This document shows positions 40,102 through 44,688 of a DNA stretch of 44,688 bases, piece by piece (the first letter of the stretch is position 1; every line of letters begins with the position of its first letter). This DNA is from AA29 sp041481445 (GTDB lineage: Bacteria > Acidobacteriota > Vicinamibacteria > Fen-336). The DNA lies in contig JBGPBV010000043.1 in assembly GCA_041481445.1 (NCBI GenBank), positions 1 through 44,688 on the forward strand, written 5' to 3'. The position numbers and the translations under genes were made by a program. The notes below the pieces were generated by a model. That model searched no databases, was not told the DNA's origin, and saw only the letters and a program-made list of their open reading frames with translations.

Positions 40102-40809
40102 TCAGCTCCAGTCGATGTCCGACGGGAGCTCCATGCCCAATGATGCCGGGTCCGGGAAGCGCAGGGAGGCCGCGTGCACCGCGGGCCGGATGTCGTCCAC
40201 GAAGTCCTTCATGCACTCCCCGGAGTCACGCTTCTTGAGGCCGTGCTCGATGGCGTAGCGGTTGCCGGAGGTGCCCGGCCGCCCGAAGGAGAGCAGGCCC
40301 AGGCGCAGCCACTTCTCGAAGAGCGGCTGCTTGGTCTCGTGGTAGGCGCCGGTCTGGCACTGCTCGACCACGATCTTCTCCCCCAGGCTCTGGTGGCCCG
40401 CCTCCTCCTTCACGATCTTGCGGACGACGTCGCGGTAGGGCACGTACGAGCACTCCTCGTATTCGCGGAGCTGCCAGAAGCCGCCGCGGTCGAAGAGGAA
40501 CTGGGCCATGGCCAGCTCGATCCAGCTCTCCGCGAACGGCACCGGCTTGCCCTTCAGGCGCTCGCGCACCCGCGGCTCCACCTCCTCGCCGGTGAAGCGG
40601 CGGTACATGGAGGCGACCGCCTCGTAGTGCTCGGCCTCCTCGCGGATGTGCCACACCATGAACTTCATCCACTTGTCGGGGACGAAGCGCAGGCCGTAGC
40701 CGAACATGTGCGCGGCAGCCAGCTCGCGATAGGCCTGGCTCTCCATCATCTGGACGAGCATCGTCCGATACTCGGGGGACAGGGGGTCGGCGGAGGTCAC
40801 ATCGGGCAT
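40102..40809 (-). CDS. Ferritin-like diiron protein, phenylacetyl-CoA epoxidase subunit A (PaaA)-like
   Basis: A 235-residue ferritin-like four-helix protein of the phenylacetic acid catabolic (PaaA/PaaC) family. Diiron ligand motifs are present in both helix pairs: REEAEHYEAV and KEEAGHQSLG each give an ExxH, and an earlier Glu (SQAYRELAAAHMFGYGL) and an Asp/Glu around FLFDRGGFWQL could complete the site. If functional it would be an oxygen-activating enzyme acting on a CoA ester or related substrate. No PaaB, PaaD or PaaE reductase homologue lies nearby; the flavoenzyme of the same operon may be the electron donor. ATG at 40809 is preferred. It follows the acyl-CoA dehydrogenase gene by nine bases. 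Confidence 0.85.
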   Translation of the reverse strand: MPDVTSADPLSPEYRTMLVQMMESQAYRELAAAHMFGYGLRFVPDKWMKFMVWHIREEAEHYEAVASMYRRFTGEEVEPRVRERLKGKPVPFAESWIELAMAQFLFDRGGFWQLREYEECSYVPYRDVVRKIVKEEAGHQSLGEKIVVEQCQTGAYHETKQPLFEKWLRLGLLSFGRPGTSGNRYAIEHGLKKRDSGECMKDFVDDIRPAVHAASLRFPDPASLGMELPSDIDWS

Positions 40810-40818
40810 CGGATCACT

Positions 40819-41967
40819 TCACTTGCTTTCCCGCAGCAGATGCCGCGCGATCACCAGCTTCTGGATCTCGCTGGTGCCCTCGTAGATGCGCAGGGCCCGG
40901 ACCTCGCGGTACAGGCGCTCGACGGTGGTGCCGCGCATGACCCCCTGGCCCCCGTGGATCTGGACGGCCCGGTCCACCACCCGCTGGGCGGCCTCCGTCG
41001 CGAAGAGCTTGGCCGCCGCCCCCTCCGCCGCGATGCGCTCCGCTCCCCGGTCCTTGAGCCAGGCGGCCCGGCGCACGAGGAGGCGAGCCGCCTCGACCTC
41101 GACGTACATCTCGGCCAGCGCCATCTGGGTGGCCTGGAACTCGGCCAGCGTGCGGCCGAACTGCCGCCGGGCCTGGGCCCAGCGCAAGGCCTCCTCCATG
41201 GCCCGGGTGGCCAGGCCGCAAGCGGCGGCGCCGACGCTGGGCCGGAACGCGTCGAGGGTGGACAGGGCCAGCCGGTAGCCCTCTCCCTCCTGGCCCAGCA
41301 GGAGAGCCGGAGTCTGCTCGAACCGGAGCTCGCCCAGCGGATGCGGGGCCATGGGCTCGAGCGGCTTCACCGCGATCCCGGGCGCGTCCGCGTCGACGAG
41401 GAACATCGACAGAGAGCGGTGGTCGGCCGCCTCTCCCGTACGGGCCAGGACGGTGTACATCCCGGCGATCCCGGCGTTGGAGATGAAGGTCTTGACGCCC
41501 CGCAGACGCCAGAGGGGGCCGTCGGCGGTGGCCCGCGTCCGCACGCCCGCGAGGTCCGAGCCCGCCTCCGGCTCCGTCACCGCGAACGCGGCCAGGACGT
41601 CTCCGCCCGCGACCGCGGGGAGCCAGCGGTTCTTCTGGCTGTCGGTGCCGGCGCGGCTCAGAGCGTACGAGCCCAGCCCCTGCATGGCGAAGGCGGTGTC
41701 GGCGAGGGACGAGAAGTAGGCGAGCTGCTCACGGATCACGACCAGGGAACGCACGTCCATCGAGCCGTGGGGCGGGGGCACGGCGGAGGCGAGGAGGCCG
41801 GCGCTGCCCAGCGCGCCCGCGATCTCGCGGGTCCGCGCCTCCGGCTGCGACTCGTCGTGGGCGAGCGCCCGCAGCCGGTGCTCCCCGAACGCGCGCGCGC
41901 GCTCGGCCAGAGCGAGATGGCGGTCCTCGAGGAAGGCGTCCGGCGCCGGCGCGGCCGCCGGCCTCAT
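40819..41967 (-). CDS. Acyl-CoA dehydrogenase
   Basis: A 382-residue FAD-dependent dehydrogenase that introduces an alpha-beta double bond in an acyl-CoA and passes electrons to ETF. VTEPEAGSDLAGVRTRA and FISNAGIAGMYTVLARTG are in the beta domain. RWAQARRQFGRTLAEFQATQM and GGQGVMRGTTVERLYREVRALRIYEGTSEIQ are in the C-terminal helices, with the catalytic Glu in YEGTSEIQ. ATG at 41967 overlaps the crotonase stop by four bases. Its substrate may be an aryl- or alicyclic CoA ester in this operon, but nothing specific shows it. Confidence 0.92.
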   Translation of the reverse strand: MRPAAAPAPDAFLEDRHLALAERARAFGEHRLRALAHDESQPEARTREIAGALGSAGLLASAVPPPHGSMDVRSLVVIREQLAYFSSLADTAFAMQGLGSYALSRAGTDSQKNRWLPAVAGGDVLAAFAVTEPEAGSDLAGVRTRATADGPLWRLRGVKTFISNAGIAGMYTVLARTGEAADHRSLSMFLVDADAPGIAVKPLEPMAPHPLGELRFEQTPALLLGQEGEGYRLALSTLDAFRPSVGAAACGLATRAMEEALRWAQARRQFGRTLAEFQATQMALAEMYVEVEAARLLVRRAAWLKDRGAERIAAEGAAAKLFATEAAQRVVDRAVQIHGGQGVMRGTTVERLYREVRALRIYEGTSEIQKLVIARHLLRESK

Positions 41968-42764
41968 TCCGGCGCGCCCTCGAAGCGCGGCCCCCGCCGC
42001 TCGGTGAAGGCGGCGAACCCCTCGCGGAAGTCCGGACGGGCCATCAGCCCGGCCTGGATCCGGGCCTCGGCCAGGAGCGCCGTCTCCAGGTCGACGCTCG
42101 CCTCCGCCTCCAGCGCGGCCTTGGTGGCGGCGAGGCCGGCGGCGGGACCGCGCACGAGGCGGCCGACGAGGGCGGCGGTGGCCGCGGGCAGGTCCTCCGG
42201 CGCCACCACCCGGTTGTAGAGACCGATGCGGAGCGCCTCCGCGGCGTCGATGAACTCGCCCGTCATCAGGAGCTCGGTGGCGCGCCCCAGGCCGACCAGG
42301 CGGGGCAGCAGGTGGGCCGCGCCCATGTCCGCGCCGGACAGGCCGACCTTGACGAAGAGGAACGCGATGCGTGCGGTGTCCGCGGCCACCCGGAAGTCGG
42401 AGGCCAGCGCCAGCGCCGCCCCCGCCCCCGCCACCGTCCCGTTGAGGGAGGCCACGATGGGCCGTGGCAGCGCGCGCATGGCCCGGATGAGGTCGCAGGT
42501 CAGGGTCGTGAACTCGAGCCGGGCCTCGTCGTCGCGGCCGAGGAGGGCGCCGATGATGTCGCGCACGTCGCCGCCGGTGCAGAAGGCGCGGCCCGTCCCC
42601 GTCAGCACGACCGCGCGCAGGTCGCGGCGGGAAGCGAGGCCGCGGAAGGTGTCGGTCAGCTCCCGATAGACCTCGAAGGTGAGCGCGTTCATGGCCTGCG
42701 GACGGTCCAGGCGCAGGGTGGCCACGGGACCCGCCTCCTCGTAGCGGAAGCTGCGCGGGCTCAT
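41964..42764 (-). CDS. Enoyl-CoA hydratase/isomerase (crotonase) family
   Basis: A 266-residue crotonase-fold protein. The oxyanion-hole segment PRPIVASLNGTVAGAGAALALASDFRVAAD and an RPQAMNALT start block are typical, followed by LLPRLVGLGRATELLMTGEFIDAAEAL. The second catalytic Glu position of classical enoyl-CoA hydratase is not evident: the segment reads FVKVGLSGADMGAAHLL, with an Asp instead. That pattern is common in family members acting on non-standard substrates, for example ring-cleavage hydrolases. The ATG at 42764 overlaps the MarR stop (ATGA). Fits hydration or hydrolysis of an unsaturated CoA ester. Confidence 0.9.
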   Translation of the reverse strand: MSPRSFRYEEAGPVATLRLDRPQAMNALTFEVYRELTDTFRGLASRRDLRAVVLTGTGRAFCTGGDVRDIIGALLGRDDEARLEFTTLTCDLIRAMRALPRPIVASLNGTVAGAGAALALASDFRVAADTARIAFLFVKVGLSGADMGAAHLLPRLVGLGRATELLMTGEFIDAAEALRIGLYNRVVAPEDLPAATAALVGRLVRGPAAGLAATKAALEAEASVDLETALLAEARIQAGLMARPDFREGFAAFTERRGPRFEGAPE

Positions 42765-43210
42765 GGCGCCGCCTCCTCCACCGATCGCCCCAGCCGGCCG
42801 AGCAGGCGTCGCAGCCGGGCGAGGTCGCGGGAGGGGACGCGCGCGAGCAGGGCCTCGAGGTCGCGGCGGTGGCGGGGGATGGCCTGGCGCGCCACCCGCC
42901 GCCCGCGCGGGGTGAGGACGATCCGCATCGCGCGCCGGTCCTCGGGGACGGGACGGCGCTCGACCAGCCCCAGCCCCTCCAGGCGGTCGGCCAGCCCCGT
43001 CACGTTGCCCGCGGTCACGAGCAGCTCCCGCGTCAGCTCGCGGGAGGTCATGCCGCCGGGACGGCGGTGGAGCTGCATGAGGACGTCGAACTGGGGGAGG
43101 GTGAGGGGCCCGGGCAGCCGCCTCCGCAGGGCGCGCAGCATCAGGGCGTGGGCCTTGAGCAGGCGCACCCACACCGAGAGGGCGAGGTGGCCGTCGCCGG
43201 GGACGGTCAC
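42761..43210 (-). CDS. MarR-family transcriptional regulator
   Basis: A 149-residue winged-helix regulator. LTLPQFDVLMQLHRRPGGMTSRELTRELLVTAGNVTGLADRLEGLGLVERRPVPEDRRAMRIVLTPRG contains the MarR DNA-binding wing with the DRRAMRIxLTPxG signature, flanked by dimerisation helices. GTG at 43210 overlaps the RidA-like stop as GTGA. It is the third gene of its operon and the likely sensor of a phenolic or CoA-linked ligand. The perfect 20-bp palindrome at 44392-44411 in front of the operon is its probable operator; binding to the family usually represses and is released by the inducer. Confidence 0.92.
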   Translation of the reverse strand: MTVPGDGHLALSVWVRLLKAHALMLRALRRRLPGPLTLPQFDVLMQLHRRPGGMTSRELTRELLVTAGNVTGLADRLEGLGLVERRPVPEDRRAMRIVLTPRGRRVARQAIPRHRRDLEALLARVPSRDLARLRRLLGRLGRSVEEAAP

Positions 43211-43599
43211 AGGACCGCCGTGGCTTCGATCTCGACCTTGGCCTCGGGATCGAGGAGCGACTTGACCTCGAGGAGCACCATGGCCGGGTAGTGCCGGCCC
43301 ATGCGCGCGCGCCAGAACTCGCCGATCTCGCGGGCCCGCGCCGTGTACTCCGCCTTGTCGGTGACGTACACGGCCATGCGCGCGATGTCGGTCGGACGTC
43401 CTCCCGCCGCCCATACCACGTCCAGGACATTCTCGAGCGCGCGCTGGAACTGGCTCAGGAAGTCCGCGGACACCACCCGTCCCTCGGCCGTCCATCCGAC
43501 CTGGCCGGCCACGAACACGAGCTCGCCCGTGCCCTTCATCCCGTGGCTGTACCCGCGCGGCCGCGCGAGGGACTCCGGGTTCACCGCGGACAGCGTCAT
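43207..43599 (-). CDS. RidA/YjgF-like protein (Rid family, deaminase Arg absent)
   Basis: A 130-residue Rid family protein, trimeric in known structures, binding small carbonyl or imine ligands. VFVAGQVGWTAEGRVV, QFQRALENVLDVVWAAGG and EFWRARMGRHYPAMVLLEV are the family blocks. E. coli RidA has an Arg in VEVARLPKD needed for imine/enamine hydrolysis; here the aligned residues read LEVKSLLDP, with Ser in that place, so deamination is doubtful. Members next to aromatic pathways include 2-aminomuconate deaminase relatives. It is the second gene of the operon, 15 bases after the SDR stop. Confidence 0.88.
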   Translation of the reverse strand: MTLSAVNPESLARPRGYSHGMKGTGELVFVAGQVGWTAEGRVVSADFLSQFQRALENVLDVVWAAGGRPTDIARMAVYVTDKAEYTARAREIGEFWRARMGRHYPAMVLLEVKSLLDPEAKVEIEATAVL

Positions 43600-43614
43600 G
43601 ACGATCCCTCCCGG

Positions 43615-44391
43615 CTAGACGAACGTGCCTCCGTCGAGGCTGAGGGCCTGGCCGTTGATTCCACCCGCCCCCTCGCCGCAGAGGAAGAGCACGAGAAGGG
43701 AGACCTCCTCCGCGGTGTAGAGCCGCTTCTGGGGGCTCATGTCGGCCAGCCGCCGCCGCGCCTCCTCCGCGCCCAGCCCCGTCTTCTCGACGATGCGCGC
43801 GACCCCGGCCTCGAGCATGGGTGTGTCGACGTAGCCCGGGCAGACGGCGTTGACGGTCACTCCCAAAGCCGCCACCTCCAGGGCCGCGCACTTGGTGAGA
43901 CCCAGCACGCCGTGCTTGGAGGCGGCGTAGGCCCCGATGTAGGGGTATCCCGTCTTGCCCGCGATCGAGGCCACGTTCACCACCCGCCCCCAGCCGCGCG
44001 CGGTCATCTCCGGAAGGACCTCGCGCAGGCAGTAGAAGGTGCCGCTGAGGTTGGTCTCGAGGGCCTGCCGCCAGAGGGCGTCGGGGGTCTTGGCCACGGG
44101 GGCGGTGGGCGCGACGCCGGCGCCGTTGACGAGGATGTCGATCCCGCCCAGGGCCTGGCGGGCGGCGGCGAAGGCGGCGCGCACGCTCCCGGGGTCGGCC
44201 ACGTCCAGGACGAGAGCGGCCGCGCGCCCCCCCGCGCGCTCGACCTCGGCCGCCACCGCCTCCACGTCCTTCGCCGTCCGCGCGCCGACCGCCACCGCCG
44301 CTCCCGCCCGCGCCAGGTCGAGAGCGACCGCGCGGCCGATGCCCTTCCCGCCTCCCGTCACCAGCGCGCGCCGTCCGGCCAGGGTCGCCAT
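43615..44391 (-). CDS. Short-chain dehydrogenase/reductase
   Basis: A 258-residue classical SDR oxidising or reducing a secondary alcohol with NAD(P). TGGGKGIG (residues 12-19) is the coenzyme loop, NGAG follows LGGIDILV, catalytic Ser lies in NVASIAG, and YAASK gives Tyr and Lys; the end GGINGQALSLDGGTFV fits the family. It resembles 3-hydroxyacyl or 2-hydroxycyclohexanecarboxyl-CoA type dehydrogenases, which suits a ring or acyl-CoA pathway. It is the first gene of the operon: ATG at 44391 directly abuts the palindrome at 44392-44411. Confidence 0.92.
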   Translation of the reverse strand: MATLAGRRALVTGGGKGIGRAVALDLARAGAAVAVGARTAKDVEAVAAEVERAGGRAAALVLDVADPGSVRAAFAAARQALGGIDILVNGAGVAPTAPVAKTPDALWRQALETNLSGTFYCLREVLPEMTARGWGRVVNVASIAGKTGYPYIGAYAASKHGVLGLTKCAALEVAALGVTVNAVCPGYVDTPMLEAGVARIVEKTGLGAEEARRRLADMSPQKRLYTAEEVSLLVLFLCGEGAGGINGQALSLDGGTFV

Positions 44392-44411
44392 ATCGTTTAG
44401 ACTTAAACGAT
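44392..44411. promoter_or_regulatory. Perfect 20-bp palindrome, probable MarR operator
   Basis: ATCGTTTA (44392-44399), spacer GACT, then TAAACGAT (44404-44411), an exact 8-bp inverted repeat of the size and AT-rich character typical of MarR sites. It spans the predicted -10 and start region of the SDR operon and lies in the 77-base gap shared with the divergent selenoprotein gene. Confidence 0.75.
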
Positions 44412-44429
44412 CTCGCGGGCGGGCGTCAA
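44402..44429 (-). promoter_or_regulatory. Sigma70-like promoter of the SDR-to-barrel operon
   Basis: On the minus strand TTGACG (44429-44424) and TTTAAG (44407-44402) are 16 bases apart. Transcription would start near 44395, leaving about four bases before the ATG at 44391, so the message would be nearly leaderless. The operator overlaps the -10. Confidence 0.55.
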
Positions 44430-44468
44430 GCGCGTTTCTCGGACATAATCCCGGGCGGAGGTTCCCCC

Positions 44469-44688
44469 ATGCTCGAGCCCGGCGCCGCCGCTCCCGATTT
44501 CGAGGTCAAGGACCACACCGGCCAGACCCGCCGCCTGAAGGACTTCCGCGGCAAGAACGTCGTGCTCTGGTTCTACCCGAAGGCGGACACTCCCGGTTGA
44601 ACGGCGGAGGGTTGCGGGTTCCGCGACCGGATCGCGCAGTACGAGGCCAGGGGCGTGCAGATCCTGGGGGCCAGCTTCGACGACGAGA
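44469..44688 (+). CDS. Selenocysteine-containing PrxQ/BCP-type peroxiredoxin (in-frame UGA, 3' truncated)
   Basis: The frame MLEPGAAAPDFEVKDHTGQ runs to VVLWFYPKADTPG, then TGA at 44598-44600, then TAEGCGFRD and QILGASFDDE without interruption to the window edge. In this family the residue after DTPG is the peroxidatic Cys, so UGA replaces exactly that codon. The resolving Cys follows at +5 (TAEGC), the PrxQ spacing. A hairpin at 44610-44628 has the properties of a bacterial SECIS. GGAGG at 44457-44461 lies seven bases before ATG 44469. The enzyme should reduce peroxides with a Sec-Cys pair. A simple nonsense mutation is unlikely given the exact placement and hairpin. The 3' end is outside the window. 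Confidence 0.92.
44601..44628 (+). promoter_or_regulatory. Bacterial SECIS element
   Basis: Nine bases after the UGA, GGTTGCGG (44610-44617) pairs with CCGCGACC (44621-44628), eight pairs with one G-T, around a GTT loop (44618-44620). A GU in the apical loop about 18 bases downstream of UGA is the feature recognised by SelB. E. coli fdhF has a very similar GGUUGC...GCACC stem. The predicted element spans 44601-44628. Confidence 0.85.

Noticed and set aside
44598..44600. TGA as a nonsense mutation or sequencing error making the peroxiredoxin a pseudogene
   Set aside because: It falls exactly on the peroxidatic Cys codon and is followed by a SECIS-like hairpin, with the frame intact on both sides.

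Overview
This is a very GC-rich window (roughly 70-75% by eye) with tightly packed genes, many four-base stop/start overlaps and frequent GTG, TTG and probable CTG starts. It encodes a dTDP-rhamnose / lipid-linked polysaccharide cluster, a predicted C-terminal-Phe beta-barrel protein, large periplasmic peptidases and a selenocysteine peroxiredoxin. I read it as a diderm soil or sediment bacterium of the Acidobacteriota / Methylomirabilota (Rokubacteria) / former Deltaproteobacteria type. No rRNA or marker gene is present, so the phylum is an inference. I saw no tRNA, rRNA, CRISPR array, phage gene or insertion sequence.

Region 1 (1-21.5 kb): a surface-polysaccharide locus. After the tail of a secreted repeat protein comes a minus-strand operon, rfbB-rfbA-rfbC, two GT2 glycosyltransferases and an atypical SDR, which supplies and transfers a dTDP-6-deoxyhexose; rfbD is not in the window. 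Diverging from it are a WecA-like polyprenol-phosphate sugar-1-phosphate transferase and a WbpM/CapD-like membrane 4,6-dehydratase. Next are a GT-C type membrane protein, a Wzx-like flippase, a GT4 transferase, a methyltransferase, two different AsnB-type glutamine amidotransferases, a DegT sugar aminotransferase, a DUF354 protein and WecB (UDP-GlcNAc 2-epimerase). Together they fit assembly and export of an undecaprenyl-linked glycan that is aminated, probably amidated, and carries a deoxyhexose.

Region 2 (21.5-37.4 kb): mixed accessory and housekeeping genes. HAD phosphatase, DUF1634 and TauE/SafE form one operon. An alpha/beta hydrolase, an AhpD-like protein and two hotdog thioesterases follow. 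A DUF222/HNH gene ends in a 26-bp perfect palindrome. A minus-strand run encodes M1 peptidase, membrane protein, flavin reductase, benzoate-CoA-ligase-like enzyme and creatininase-family hydrolase. An M28 peptidase diverges from it. A repeat element with a hairpin lies at 26370-26489.

Region 3 (37.4-44.4 kb): a nine-gene minus-strand operon: SDR, RidA-like, MarR, crotonase, acyl-CoA dehydrogenase, PaaA-like diiron protein, a 161-residue unknown, an Fe-S old-yellow-enzyme reductase without its usual C-terminal domains, and a beta-barrel protein. A perfect 20-bp palindrome covers the predicted -10 and abuts the first start codon, so MarR autorepression is likely. The gene set suggests an uncharacterised CoA-dependent oxidative catabolic pathway. 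Diverging from it at the window edge is a PrxQ/BCP peroxiredoxin in which the peroxidatic Cys codon is UGA followed by a well-formed bacterial SECIS hairpin.
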